NCBI RefSeq assembly: GCF_014654615.1
Contig: NZ_BNBB01000029.1
Span: 1-64,000, forward strand
DNA: 64,000 nt
Source: Streptosporangium violaceochromogenes
GTDB taxonomy: Bacteria; Actinomycetota; Actinomycetes; Streptosporangiales; Streptosporangiaceae
Reading direction: 5' to 3'
The notes under the pieces are model-generated. The model was not told where the DNA came from. It was given only the letters and a program-made list of their open reading frames with translations, and did not search any database. Both the position numbers and the translations under genes were made by a program. Shown here one piece after another: positions 1 to 8,930 of the stretch (the first letter of the stretch is position 1; each line of letters starts with the position of its first letter).

Positions 1-102
1 CTGGCACTGATCAACCTCTGGTGGCTCTACCCCGTCCTCACCGCCGAAACCATCCCCTACGCGCAGTGGTGGGCGCGGATGCTGTTCCCGAGGTGGGTCT
101 GA
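1..102 (+). CDS. pmt: Protein O-mannosyltransferase, C-terminal end (partial)
   Basis: The first 33 codons are open from base 1 to a TGA. They read as a final membrane helix and tail with the pattern WWLYPVLTAETIPY...W..RMLFPRWV. This resembles the conserved end of actinobacterial dolichyl-phosphate-mannose-protein mannosyltransferases, which move mannose from a polyprenyl carrier to exported proteins at the membrane. Its place beside metG and tatD matches the known actinobacterial order. The rest of the gene lies outside the window, so the call rests on a short tail and on context. Confidence 0.65.
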   Translation: MALINLWWLYPVLTAETIPYAQWWARMLFPRWV

Positions 103-162
103 CCCTTCACGGCCCGGCCCTTCACGGCCTGACCCTCCACGGTCCGGCCCTCCACGGCCTGA
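103..162. repeat. Four tandem 15-bp repeats between convergent genes
   Basis: Four 15-base units follow each other directly after the pmt stop: CCCTTCACGGCCCGG, CCCTTCACGGCCTGA, CCCTCCACGGTCCGG and CCCTCCACGGCCTGA. The array overlaps the last codons of the minus-strand glycosyltransferase and gives its C terminus a repetitive Trp/Arg/Pro-rich tail. It looks like a local slippage product and not a regulatory site. Confidence 0.85.
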
Positions 163-1657
163 CCCCCCGCGGCGGGACGGGGAACCCGCGGCGCAGCGTG
201 ATCGCCGCGGCGACGCACGCCAGCGGCACGGCCGGAAGGACGTAGCGGTAGTCGAACTCGGCGGTCGCGGCGGGCGCCAGGACCAGCCCGAAGGCCGCGA
301 GCCACGGCAGCAGCACCGGGCCTCCCAGCCGGCGCCAGCGTGCCGCCACCCCGGCCAGGCCGATCAGCAGCAGGACCCCGAGCACGATGCCCGGCAGCCT
401 GATCGTCTGCTGGTAGCCCCGCATGAACGCCGCCCACGGGTCGTGGACGCGGGTGCCGATCACGCTGGGCTTGCCCCGGATCTGCGCGGTCGGCAGGCTC
501 GGGTCGTAGAGCTGGGCGTCGTGGTCGGCGGTGCCGCGGTAGGAGGCCCAGGCGGGCAGCACCTTGCCCTCGGCGAGGAATTCGTACTGCCGGTAGGTGT
601 TGGCGTCGGGGAACTGCGGGCGGTCCCAGCGGAAGGCGCGGAAGAAGTCACCGGCCACGATCGCCAGATAGTCGAGCGGCTGGGCGAGGATGGCCCGCTT
701 GGCGAACGTCCCGGCCGCGCGGTTCATGTCGGGGGTGAAGGTGGTGCCCGCCCCGAAGGCGTGGAAACGCTGGCCGGGCTGGGCCCACCACAGGTATTTC
801 TGCCCGGAGAAGTGACGCTCGCTCGGCGGGGCGCTGATGCACAGCAGCGCGAGCTCCAGCTCCTTGCGCGGGTCGACCTTCATCGTCTTGCAGTCGGCGA
901 ACAGGGCGGTCCGCATGTACAGGATCGCGCCGTCGCTGGTGGTCATCGCGAAGGTGCCGTGGGCGGAGGCGAACCAGGCCATGTAGCCGAGCACCGGGAC
1001 CGCGCACGCGCCCACCATGGCCGTGATCGGCCTCCAGCCGGTCCGTTTGACGAACATGTAGACCACGACCAGGGCCAGGATCGGCAGGCCGATCGACCGG
1101 GTCAGAGCGGTCATCGCCAGCAGCAGCCCGATCATCGCGCCCAGCCGCCACGACACCTCGCGGTGCCACAGCACCAGCGTCACGACGCCCGTGACCAGCA
1201 GCATGAACATCGCGTCCGACATGATCAGGTGTTCCAGCTGGATCTGGTAGGCGTCGAACAGCACCGGCAACGTGGCCAGGGTCGCCCCCCAGCCGGGCAG
1301 GCCGAACCGCACGCGCAGCAGCGCGTAGATCAGCGCCGCGACGCCCAGCCCCATCAGGTGCTGGGTCAGCGCCACCAGGCCGAAGCTGTGGAACGGCCTC
1401 AGCAGCAGAAGCCAGAAGGAGTAGCCGTTCGGGCGCAGGGCACTGGGTCTTTCGGGGTTGACCGCCCCCGAGACGTATTCGAAGGAGTCGTTGAACCACA
1501 GCGCCGGGCCGTAGCCGAGCATGGTGACGACACGCAGCGCGAACGCCAGCGCCACGGCGATCACGAACAACCGGTGGCGGCCCGCGAACGCCCGGACGCG
1601 CGTGAGCGCCCCCGTCACGGGATCGTCCAGGCGCGGTGGATCGGCGACGGTCACCAT
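122..1657 (-). CDS. GT39/ArnT-like membrane glycosyltransferase
   Basis: This is a polytopic membrane protein of about 511 residues with ten or so hydrophobic segments. An acidic cluster (NDSFEYV) sits just after the first helix, as in GT-C enzymes, where the first outward loop holds the catalytic acid. A large soluble loop lies in the C-terminal half before two or three closing helices. The family (GT39, PMT_2, ArnT) uses polyprenyl-phosphate sugars at the outer membrane face. The neighbours, a mannosyltransferase and a DPM-synthase-like enzyme, suggest a role in mannosylation of proteins or lipoglycans, but acceptor and sugar are unknown. I chose the ATG at 1657, which gives a short cytoplasmic tail. 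An in-frame ATG at 1720 is possible, and neither has a clear ribosome site. Confidence 0.75.
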   Translation of the reverse strand: MVTVADPPRLDDPVTGALTRVRAFAGRHRLFVIAVALAFALRVVTMLGYGPALWFNDSFEYVSGAVNPERPSALRPNGYSFWLLLLRPFHSFGLVALTQHLMGLGVAALIYALLRVRFGLPGWGATLATLPVLFDAYQIQLEHLIMSDAMFMLLVTGVVTLVLWHREVSWRLGAMIGLLLAMTALTRSIGLPILALVVVYMFVKRTGWRPITAMVGACAVPVLGYMAWFASAHGTFAMTTSDGAILYMRTALFADCKTMKVDPRKELELALLCISAPPSERHFSGQKYLWWAQPGQRFHAFGAGTTFTPDMNRAAGTFAKRAILAQPLDYLAIVAGDFFRAFRWDRPQFPDANTYRQYEFLAEGKVLPAWASYRGTADHDAQLYDPSLPTAQIRGKPSVIGTRVHDPWAAFMRGYQQTIRLPGIVLGVLLLIGLAGVAARWRRLGGPVLLPWLAAFGLVLAPAATAEFDYRYVLPAVPLACVAAAITLRRGFPVPPRGVRPWRAGPWRVRP

Positions 1658-1758
1658 GCCATACAGGATGCCAGCCGTTTCATGGAGTTGACCCGCGCGG
1701 TAGAGGTTAGAGGGCATCATGATGAGATTGGCCTGTGCCGTAACGGAAAGGTTGAGAC

Positions 1759-2979
1759 GTGGAACTGACCGTGGTCATGCCGTGCCTGAACGAGGCGGAG
1801 ACCGTGGAGACCTGCGTACGCAAGGCACTGGCCTGTATGCGGGACCACGGGATCGAAGGAGAGGTCCTGATCGCCGACAACGGCAGCACGGACGGCTCGC
1901 AGCAGCTCGCCCGCGACGCCGGGGCCCGTGTCGTGCACATCGACGCCAAGGGGTACGGCAACGCCCTCATCGGCGGCATCCGGGCGGCCCGCGGCAAGTA
2001 TGTGATCATGGGAGACGCCGACGACTCCTACGACTTCACCTCGCTGACGCCGTTCGTCGAACAGCTGCGCGACGGGGCCGACCTGGTGATGGGCAACCGT
2101 TTCAAGGGCGGCATCGCCCCGGGCGCCATGCCCCCGCTCCACCGCTACCTCGGCAACCCGGTGCTCTCCTTCATCGGCCGCCTGTTCTTCCCCAGCGCCA
2201 TCGGCGACTTCCACTGCGGCCTGCGCGGCTTCCGGCGCGACGCGATCCTCCGGCTCGGCCTGCAGACCGGCGGCATGGAGTTCGCCAGCGAGATGGTGGT
2301 GCGCTCGACGCTGTCGGGCCTGGACGTCCGGGAGGTGCCCACCACGCTCTCGCCCGACGGCCGCTCCCGTCCGCCCCACCTGCGCTCCTGGCGTGACGGC
2401 TGGCGCCACCTGCGCTTCCTGCTGCTGTACAGCCCGCGCTGGCTGTTCTTCATCCCGGGGCTGCTGCTGATGAGCCTCGGCCTGGTCATCGGCACGGCCC
2501 TCACCTTCGGCCCCGTCTACATCGGCAAGCTCGCCTTCGACATCGACACCCTGGTGGGGGCCTCGGCCGCGGTGGTGATCGGCTTCCAGGCCGCGCTGTT
2601 CGCCCTGTTCACCAAGGTGTACGCCGCCGAGGAGGGCTTCCTGCCCGAGGACAGGCGGGTGCGCAAGCTGGTCGACATCGTGACGCTGGAGAAGGGGCTG
2701 GTCGCCGGCGGCCTGCTGGCCGTGGCCGGGCTGGGGGGGCTGGTCGCCTCGCTGGTTCACTGGCAGACGCGCAGCTTCGGACCTCTGATCCCCTCCGAGT
2801 CGCTGCGCCTGGTCGTCCCCTCGGCGACCGCGCTGATCATGAGTTTCCAGACCATCTTCGCGGCGCTGTTCATCAGCATCCTCGGCATCCGCCGGACCAA
2901 GGAGACGCCGATCGACGTGGCCGCCTCCGCGGCCGAGGAGGCGGCCGAGGCGGTCAGCAGGGAGAGCAGCAAGACCTGA
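1759..2979 (+). CDS. Family 2 glycosyltransferase, DPM-synthase-like, with membrane anchor
   Basis: The N-terminal 210 residues are a GT-A domain of the DPM1/DPG-synthase type: VVMPCLNEAETV at residues 5-16, ADNGSTDGS at 39-47 and the metal-binding GDADD at 85-89. Four hydrophobic segments follow (about 226-250, 275-297, 317-335 and 355-380), then an Ala/Glu-rich tail. Such enzymes load a sugar from GDP- or UDP-sugar onto polyprenyl phosphate, making donors for GT-C enzymes like the two neighbours. The GTG start is preceded by GGAAAGG at good spacing. The gene is divergent from the GT39-like gene. Mannose as the sugar is inferred from context. Confidence 0.85.
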   Translation: MELTVVMPCLNEAETVETCVRKALACMRDHGIEGEVLIADNGSTDGSQQLARDAGARVVHIDAKGYGNALIGGIRAARGKYVIMGDADDSYDFTSLTPFVEQLRDGADLVMGNRFKGGIAPGAMPPLHRYLGNPVLSFIGRLFFPSAIGDFHCGLRGFRRDAILRLGLQTGGMEFASEMVVRSTLSGLDVREVPTTLSPDGRSRPPHLRSWRDGWRHLRFLLLYSPRWLFFIPGLLLMSLGLVIGTALTFGPVYIGKLAFDIDTLVGASAAVVIGFQAALFALFTKVYAAEEGFLPEDRRVRKLVDIVTLEKGLVAGGLLAVAGLGGLVASLVHWQTRSFGPLIPSESLRLVVPSATALIMSFQTIFAALFISILGIRRTKETPIDVAASAAEEAAEAVSRESSKT

Positions 2980-2990
2980 GCCCGCGTCCT

Positions 2991-3005
2991 TATAGGCTTG
3001 GCCTC
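2991..3005 (+). promoter_or_regulatory. Probable leaderless promoter of metG
   Basis: TATAGG at 2991-2996 matches an actinobacterial -10 element and ends nine bases before the metG ATG. There is no Shine-Dalgarno sequence in the gap. Transcription would begin at or next to the start codon. Confidence 0.5.
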
Positions 3006-4787
3006 ATGTCCCAGCACATCTTGACCGCGGTCGCGTGGCCCTACGCCAACGGCCCTCGCCACATCGGGCATGTCTCCGGGTTCGGCGTGCCGTCCGACAT
3101 CTTCAGCCGCTACCAGCGGATGGCGGGCAACAAGGTCCTGATGGTGAGCGGGACCGACGAGCACGGCACCCCCATCCAGGTCCAGGCCGACAAGGAGGGG
3201 CTGACCGCCCGCGAGCTCGCCGACCGCTACAACCGGGTGATCGCCGAGGATCTCCGGGCGCTCGGGCTCTCCTACGACCTGTTCACCCGTACCACGACGG
3301 GCAACCACTACGCCGTGGCGCAGGAGATCTTCAAGGGACTCCACGCCAACGGCTACATCTTCCCCAAGACCACGATGGGCGCCATCTCGCCCTCCACCGG
3401 CCGCACCCTGCCCGACCGCTACATCGAGGGAACCTGCCCGATCTGCGGGTTCGACGGCGCGCGGGGCGACCAGTGCGACAACTGCGGCAACCAGCTCGAC
3501 CCCGTTCAGCTGATCAACCCGGTCAGCCGGATCAACGGCGAGAAGCCGGTGTTCGTCGAGACCGAGCACTTCATGCTCGACCTTCCCGCCTTCGCCGAGG
3601 TGCTCGCCACCTGGCTGCGCTCCAAGCAGGGCGACTGGCGGCCGAACGTCTTGAAGTTCGCCCTCAACCTCCTGGGCGACCTGCAGCCCCGCGCGATCAC
3701 CCGCGACCTCGACTGGGGTGTGCCGATCCCGCTGGACGGCTGGCGCGACCAGCCCAACAAGCGGCTCTACGTCTGGTTCGACGCGGTCATCGGCTATCTC
3801 AGCGCCTCCATCGAATGGGCCCGCCGTTCCGGCGACCCCGAGGCCTGGCGGCGGTGGTGGCAGAATCCCGACGCCCGCTCGTACTACTTCATGGGCAAGG
3901 ACAACATCGTCTTCCACGCCGAGATCTGGCCCGCGCTGCTGCTCGGTTACAACGGCCAGGGGGCTTCCGACGGCACGCCCGGCGCGCTCGGTGCCCTGAA
4001 CCTCCCCTCCGAGGTGGTCTCCAGCGAGTTCCTGACCATGGAGGGGCGCAAGTTCTCCTCCTCCCGTCAGGTCGTCATCTACGTCCGTGACTTCCTGTCC
4101 CGCTACGACGCCGACGCCCTGCGCTACTACATCGCCGTGGCCGGTCCCGAGAGCCAGGACACCGACTTCACCTGGTCGGAGTTCCTCAACCGCAACAACG
4201 GCGAGCTGGTGGCGGCCTGGGGCAACCTGGTCAACCGTTCGATCTCGATGGCGGCCAAGAACTTCGGCGCCGTTCCCGAGGGCCGTGACCTCACCGACGC
4301 CGACCGCGCGCTGCTGGAGCGCAGCCGCGCCGCCTTCCCGGTGGTCGGCGCCGAGCTCGCCCGCTCCCGGTTCAAGAACGCCACGACCGAGGCGTTCGAC
4401 GTCATCCGCGAGGCCAACAGATACCTGGCCGATCAGGAGCCCTGGAAGATCAAGGACGACCCCGAGCGGGTCGGGTCCATCCTGCACGTGGCCCTTCAGG
4501 TCGTCGACGACGCCAAGACCCTGCTCACCCCGGTCCTGCCCTCCTCCTCCAACAAGATCCACGCGATGCTCGGCGGCACCGGCGTGTGGTCGGGCATGCC
4601 GGAGGTCAGGGAGGTCGACGAGGAGGGCGGCCGGAGCTACCCCATCATCACCGGCAGCTACGAGGGCCAGGCGCGCTGGGAGTCGGTCCCGATCCGGCCC
4701 GGCGTCCCGCTCAGCCCGCCGACCCCGTTGTTCACCAAGCTCGACCCGAAGATCGTCAAGGAGGAGCTCTCCCGGCTGGGCGAGTGA
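3006..4787 (+). CDS. metG: Methionyl-tRNA synthetase
   Basis: This class I aminoacyl-tRNA synthetase charges tRNA-Met for initiation and elongation. The HIGH motif appears as PRHIGHVSG near residue 17 and the KMSKS loop as KFSSS near residue 349. A zinc knuckle, CPIC...CDNC, lies near residues 144-161. The length of 593 residues suits the form without the C-terminal dimerisation domain seen in E. coli. It is followed 67 bp later by tatD, the usual actinobacterial pair. Confidence 0.97.
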   Translation: MSQHILTAVAWPYANGPRHIGHVSGFGVPSDIFSRYQRMAGNKVLMVSGTDEHGTPIQVQADKEGLTARELADRYNRVIAEDLRALGLSYDLFTRTTTGNHYAVAQEIFKGLHANGYIFPKTTMGAISPSTGRTLPDRYIEGTCPICGFDGARGDQCDNCGNQLDPVQLINPVSRINGEKPVFVETEHFMLDLPAFAEVLATWLRSKQGDWRPNVLKFALNLLGDLQPRAITRDLDWGVPIPLDGWRDQPNKRLYVWFDAVIGYLSASIEWARRSGDPEAWRRWWQNPDARSYYFMGKDNIVFHAEIWPALLLGYNGQGASDGTPGALGALNLPSEVVSSEFLTMEGRKFSSSRQVVIYVRDFLSRYDADALRYYIAVAGPESQDTDFTWSEFLNRNNGELVAAWGNLVNRSISMAAKNFGAVPEGRDLTDADRALLERSRAAFPVVGAELARSRFKNATTEAFDVIREANRYLADQEPWKIKDDPERVGSILHVALQVVDDAKTLLTPVLPSSSNKIHAMLGGTGVWSGMPEVREVDEEGGRSYPIITGSYEGQARWESVPIRPGVPLSPPTPLFTKLDPKIVKEELSRLGE

Positions 4788-4841
4788 CCCGCGCCCGGCG
4801 TCGCCGGCCGGCGTGTGGCGCGGGCCGGGGCGCCGCCTCGG

Positions 4842-4854
4842 TAGGTTGGGCGCT
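4842..4854 (+). promoter_or_regulatory. Probable leaderless promoter of tatD
   Basis: TAGGTT at 4842-4847 lies seven bases before the GTG start of tatD, and no Shine-Dalgarno sequence is visible. The layout repeats that of metG. Confidence 0.45.
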
Positions 4855-5715
4855 GTGAGCACCGCGAAGCTTCCCGCCGCCCCCGTCCCCCTGGCCGTCG
4901 AGGTCTTCGACAGCCACTGCCACCTGGACATCATGGTGGGCGACCGCCGGGCGTCCTCGGAGGACCCGGTCGGCCGCGCCGCCCAGGAGGCGGGGGCGGG
5001 CGTCGGGGACATCCTGCGGCAGGCGCGCGCGGTGGGGGTGAGCGGGCTGGTCACGATCGGCTACGACCTGACGTCCTCCCGGTGGAACGCCGCCGCCGCC
5101 GAGCGGCACGCCGGCCTCCACGCCGGGGTGGCGATCCACCCCAACGAGGCGCACGCCGCGACGCCGGAGGTTCTCGCCGAGATCGAGGAGCTGGCCCGCC
5201 TGCCGCACGTCAGGGCCGTCGGGGAGACCGGTCTCGACTACTACCGCGACTGGGCCTCCAAGGACGACCAGCACGCGGCGTTCCGGGCGCACATCGAGAT
5301 CGCCAAGCGGACCGGCAAGGCCCTGGTGATCCACGACAGGCAGGCCCACGACGACGTGCTGCGCGTGCTGGCGGAGCAGGGGGCGCCCGAGGTGGTGGTC
5401 TTCCACAGCTTCTCCGGCGACGCCGAGATGGCCGCGACGTGCGCCGAGGTCGGCTACTTCATGTCCTTCTCCGGCCCGCTCACCTACAAGAACGCCGACG
5501 CCCTGCGCCAGGCCGCGGCGGTCGCGCCCGAGGAACTGCTGCTCGTCGAGACCGACGCGCCCTATCTTCCGCCGGTGCCGCACCGGGGCAGGCCCAACGC
5601 CCCCTACCTCCTGCCCCTCACCCTGCGCTGCCTGGCCGAGGTCAGGGGGACGACACCGGAGAAGCTCGCCGAGGCCGTCACCGCGAACGGGGTGGCCGTC
5701 TTCGGCGCGTGGTAG
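4855..5715 (+). CDS. tatD: TatD family metal-dependent hydrolase
   Basis: A 286-residue TIM-barrel hydrolase. Metal-binding elements of the family are visible: DSHCHLD near the N terminus, the glutamate in VGETGLDYYRD, IHDRQAHDD, VFHSFSG and the closing aspartate in ETDAPYLPP. TatD proteins act as 3'-5' DNA or RNA exonucleases or D-aminoacyl-tRNA hydrolases in different organisms, so the exact substrate is open. The open frame extends upstream through metG, but homology begins after the GTG at 4855. Many relatives have rpfB next; here a minus-strand pair intervenes. Confidence 0.93.
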   Translation: MSTAKLPAAPVPLAVEVFDSHCHLDIMVGDRRASSEDPVGRAAQEAGAGVGDILRQARAVGVSGLVTIGYDLTSSRWNAAAAERHAGLHAGVAIHPNEAHAATPEVLAEIEELARLPHVRAVGETGLDYYRDWASKDDQHAAFRAHIEIAKRTGKALVIHDRQAHDDVLRVLAEQGAPEVVVFHSFSGDAEMAATCAEVGYFMSFSGPLTYKNADALRQAAAVAPEELLLVETDAPYLPPVPHRGRPNAPYLLPLTLRCLAEVRGTTPEKLAEAVTANGVAVFGAW

Positions 5716-5758
5716 CGGCCCGTCGGAGGGGCGTGGGCAGACACGGGAAAGGGGGCTT

Positions 5759-7264
5759 TCAGCCCACCGCCGTGCCGAAGTCCGCCGAGGTACCGCCGTC
5801 CACCGCGGGGACCTCGCCGGTTCCCGGCGCCAGCAGGGCGCCGATGTCGTCGTTGCGGCCGATCAGGGCCACCGCTCCTGAGGCGCCGTGGTCCGGCAGG
5901 CCGGCCACCAGCCGGTTCCCGCTGAAGGCCACCGACCAGCCGAAGTGGTCGCCCGCCTCCCCCTGCTCGATCAGGCGGGCCCCGGCCGGATTCCGTACCG
6001 GCACCAGCCACACGCCGCCTCGCCCGTTCGTTCCCCCGAACGGGGCCCCCACGGCCAGCCGGGCCTCGCCCCCCTCCCCGGTGAGCGCCAGGGAGAAGCC
6101 GTACCCCCCGCCCGCGACGCCCTGGGCGCCTGGCTCGAAGCTGGCCACGGGGACGAGTTCCTTGGCGCCGGAGGCCTGGAAGAGCCGGACGAAGCCCGTG
6201 TCCTTCACCCGCCCGCCGTCGCCGAGGGGCGCGCTCACCGCCAGATAGCCCGTGTTGCCCTGGCGCGTGTAGGCCATCGCGTACCCGAACCGGTCGCCCG
6301 CCTCGGTCTCGACGACGTCGTGCAGGTCCCACTTCTTGCTGACGTACGCGCCGGTGGAGCCGCGCACGTCGAAGAGCACGGCGATCGACCCCGAGTCGGG
6401 CGTGCCCGTCCCGTCCTGCCGTCCTGTCCCGTCGTCGTTCTCGTACGGCGCGCCGACCACGAGGTCCGGCTCATCCGAGGCGCCGCCCAGCTCGCCCAGC
6501 GTCACCGACCAGCCGAACATGTCGCCGGCCTCGCTGTTGCCGATGACCCCCTCGTTCTCCTGGGAGATCCGCCGCTCGGCGCCGGGCGCGCCGGCCGTGA
6601 ACAGGTAGACCGCGCCCGCGTCCCGCACCCCGCCGTCGTCCTCATGCGGCGCGCCGACGGCCATCAGGGCGCCGGCCGAGGCCACCGACCAGCCGAAGTG
6701 CGCTCCGGCCTGCGGCGTGGGGGAGACGAACCGGGCCGGCTCGCCGCGTCCGTCGCCGTAGACGACGTAGACCGCGCCCGCGTCCCGCACCCCGTCGACG
6801 TCGGCGTACGGCGCGCCGATCAACAGGTCCGCGCAGCGGTCGGCGTCGAGGTAGGCGAGGCGGACCGACCAGCCGAAGCCGCCACCCGTCTCCGGCCGGG
6901 GGGGCAGCACGACCTTCGCGCGCCCGCTCCGGCCGAACAGCACGTGCACGGCCCCGGCTCCGGCCTGTCCGCCGGAGCCGGCGAACGGGTCTCCGACGGC
7001 CACGTCGTTCACCCCGTCGCCGTCGACGTCGCCGCCGGGCGCGTCGTAGGCGGCTGTGCCGTCGCGGGTGACGGAGCCGTGATCGGTGCATCCGGAGGCG
7101 GACGCCCGGACGGCGGAAGCGGGCGTCCTCGCGGCCGGGAACGCGGGAGACGCGGCGAGCAGCGTGGACAGCACGGCGAGCAGCGCGATGGACACTCCGG
7201 TGGGCAGCGCCCCGGACAGGCCGCCGGACAGGCCCGAGGTGGGCAGGGCGGCAGGGAACCTCAT
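5759..7264 (-). CDS. Secreted FG-GAP (integrin alpha-like) repeat protein
   Basis: A signal peptide or N-terminal anchor (a hydrophobic run around residues 20-45 ending in Ala-rich sequence) leads into a 440-residue domain of about seven FG-GAP repeats. The repeats show calcium-loop sequences such as DVDGDGVNDVAVGDP and recurring FGWSV/VGAPY motifs. The fold is a seven-bladed beta-propeller, usually a ligand- or surface-binding module. No catalytic domain is seen. The start ATG has an AGGAGA ribosome site. It lies 94 bp downstream of the Ser/Thr kinase on the same strand, so the two may be co-transcribed. Its ligand is unknown. Confidence 0.85.
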   Translation of the reverse strand: MRFPAALPTSGLSGGLSGALPTGVSIALLAVLSTLLAASPAFPAARTPASAVRASASGCTDHGSVTRDGTAAYDAPGGDVDGDGVNDVAVGDPFAGSGGQAGAGAVHVLFGRSGRAKVVLPPRPETGGGFGWSVRLAYLDADRCADLLIGAPYADVDGVRDAGAVYVVYGDGRGEPARFVSPTPQAGAHFGWSVASAGALMAVGAPHEDDGGVRDAGAVYLFTAGAPGAERRISQENEGVIGNSEAGDMFGWSVTLGELGGASDEPDLVVGAPYENDDGTGRQDGTGTPDSGSIAVLFDVRGSTGAYVSKKWDLHDVVETEAGDRFGYAMAYTRQGNTGYLAVSAPLGDGGRVKDTGFVRLFQASGAKELVPVASFEPGAQGVAGGGYGFSLALTGEGGEARLAVGAPFGGTNGRGGVWLVPVRNPAGARLIEQGEAGDHFGWSVAFSGNRLVAGLPDHGASGAVALIGRNDDIGALLAPGTGEVPAVDGGTSADFGTAVG

Positions 7265-7358
7265 CGTGTCTCCTGCGAGGGGGAGGGCCCCGACCCGGGG
7301 CGAGGGGGGTGAAGGGTGCGGGGAGGGCGGGGAGGGCCGGGAAGAGCGGGGGGAAGCG

Positions 7359-8930
7359 TCACGAGAGCCTCACCTCGACCTGCCCTGCCCCCTCGACCAC
7401 GTGGCCGCTCAACCGCCGTGGGGTACGGCCCGAGGGCAGGTCGTAGACCAGTTCCCCGTCCGCTCTGTCTCCGGGCTCCAGGGCCTGCGGCGGGTCCGCC
7501 GCGGGCCGCTCGGGGGTGTGGGCGGCGCCGTGCTCGTCGATCAGGGCCAGGGGGGTGGAGGTGAGCGGGACCCGTTTCCCCCCGGCGTTGACCAGTGTCC
7601 ACCCGATCACGCACAGCGTGCCCTTTTTCGCGGTGAGGCCCTGGTAGGAGGCCAGGCCGCACCGCGGGGGCGCGGGAACGATCAGGTACGGGTCCTCGAT
7701 GAGGGAGCCGGTGGCGATCCGCCGGCCCACGTCCTCGCCCGTGACCGGGGTGGTTCCCGCCCGGGGAGGCTGCCCGGTCTTGTCGATGGTGCGGGTCAGC
7801 ACCGCGACCGTGACGGCGAGCGCCGCCACGGTCACCAGCCCGGCGAGCAGCCGGCGCCGTCTGATCCCCGCGCGCCGGGCCGTACCGGACGGGGCCGGTA
7901 CGGCGGCGCCGGACGGGACCGGTGCGGGGCGGGGGGAGGGGGCCGGCGGGGGCGGCGCGGCCTCCAGGCCCAGCGCGCCGAGGGTTCTGGTGGAGTCGGG
8001 CTCCACGTTGGCCGGGGGCTGCCACGTCTCGCCGAGCACGCCGTCGGCGATCAGGGTGGGGGGTTCGGCCGGGGAGGGGGAGGTCGCCGGGGAGGCGGGG
8101 GTGCCGCCGACCAGGGCGATCAGCAGATCCTGGGCGCTGGGCCGTGCGGCGGGGTCCATCGAGGTGGCCCGGCGGACCAGCTCGTCGAGCGGGGCGGGGA
8201 GGGTTCCCAGGTCCGGTGCGCCGTTCAGCAGGCGGGTGGCCATGGTGATCATGTCTCCCCTGCCGTAGGGATGGCGGCCGTTTCCCGCGTAGGCGATCAG
8301 GCAGCCCCAGGCGAAGATGTCGGCGGCCTGGGTCACCTCCAGGCCGCGCACCTGCTCGGGGGCCCACCATCCGGGGCTGCCGAGGATCTCGCCCGAGCGG
8401 GTGAAACCGTGGGCGGAGTCCAGGGCCCTGGCGATCCCGAAGTCGATCACGCGGGGCCCGGACAGGGAGAGGATCACGTTGGCGGGTTTGAGGTCGCGGT
8501 GGACCAGCCCGGCGACGTGGATCGCGGCCAGCGCGGCGGCCACGCCCAGGGCCATGCCGTGCAGCGGGGCGGGGTCGAGCGCGCCGTACCGGCTGATCTG
8601 GCGGGACAGCGGTGTGCCCGCGATGTACTCGGTGACCATGTACGGCCGGCCGTCCTCGCCGTTGCCGTTGTCGAGCACCTGCGCGGTGCAGAACGACGCC
8701 ACCCGCCGGGCGTTGCGCACCTCGGCGTGGAAACGCGCGCCGAACCCCTCCTCGACGGCGACCTCGGGTTTGATCACTTTGACCGCCACCGGCCGCCCGT
8801 CCGGGGTCGTCGCCAGGTAGACGGTGCCCATGCCGCCCTCGCCGAGCCGCCCGGCGAGCCGGTAGCCGCCGATCCGTTCGGGGTCGCCGGGGCGTAACCC
8901 TTCGACGTCGGGCTGGTTCACGTCCTCCAC
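7359..8930 (-). CDS. Membrane-anchored Ser/Thr protein kinase (PknB type)
   Basis: A Hanks-type kinase domain fills about residues 20-270, with the glycine loop LGEGGMGTVYLA, the lysine in VAVKVIK, the catalytic HRDLKPANV and the metal-binding DFG in VIDFGIA. A Pro/Ala-rich linker follows, then one transmembrane helix (about 355-375) and an extracellular domain of about 145 residues with two cysteines and no PASTA repeats. It probably senses something outside and phosphorylates cytoplasmic targets. The open frame continues upstream, but the GTG at 8930 has an AGGAAGGGG site and directly precedes the conserved start. The outer domain is unlike anything I can name. Confidence 0.93.
   Translation of the reverse strand: MEDVNQPDVEGLRPGDPERIGGYRLAGRLGEGGMGTVYLATTPDGRPVAVKVIKPEVAVEEGFGARFHAEVRNARRVASFCTAQVLDNGNGEDGRPYMVTEYIAGTPLSRQISRYGALDPAPLHGMALGVAAALAAIHVAGLVHRDLKPANVILSLSGPRVIDFGIARALDSAHGFTRSGEILGSPGWWAPEQVRGLEVTQAADIFAWGCLIAYAGNGRHPYGRGDMITMATRLLNGAPDLGTLPAPLDELVRRATSMDPAARPSAQDLLIALVGGTPASPATSPSPAEPPTLIADGVLGETWQPPANVEPDSTRTLGALGLEAAPPPPAPSPRPAPVPSGAAVPAPSGTARRAGIRRRRLLAGLVTVAALAVTVAVLTRTIDKTGQPPRAGTTPVTGEDVGRRIATGSLIEDPYLIVPAPPRCGLASYQGLTAKKGTLCVIGWTLVNAGGKRVPLTSTPLALIDEHGAAHTPERPAADPPQALEPGDRADGELVYDLPSGRTPRRLSGHVVEGAGQVEVRLS

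Noticed and set aside
2757..5054. Long minus-strand open frame of 765 codons
   Set aside because: It lies antisense to metG and tatD, both certain genes, and its product is a low-complexity Gly/Asp/Val/Arg mixture. Such frames arise from GC-rich codon positions.
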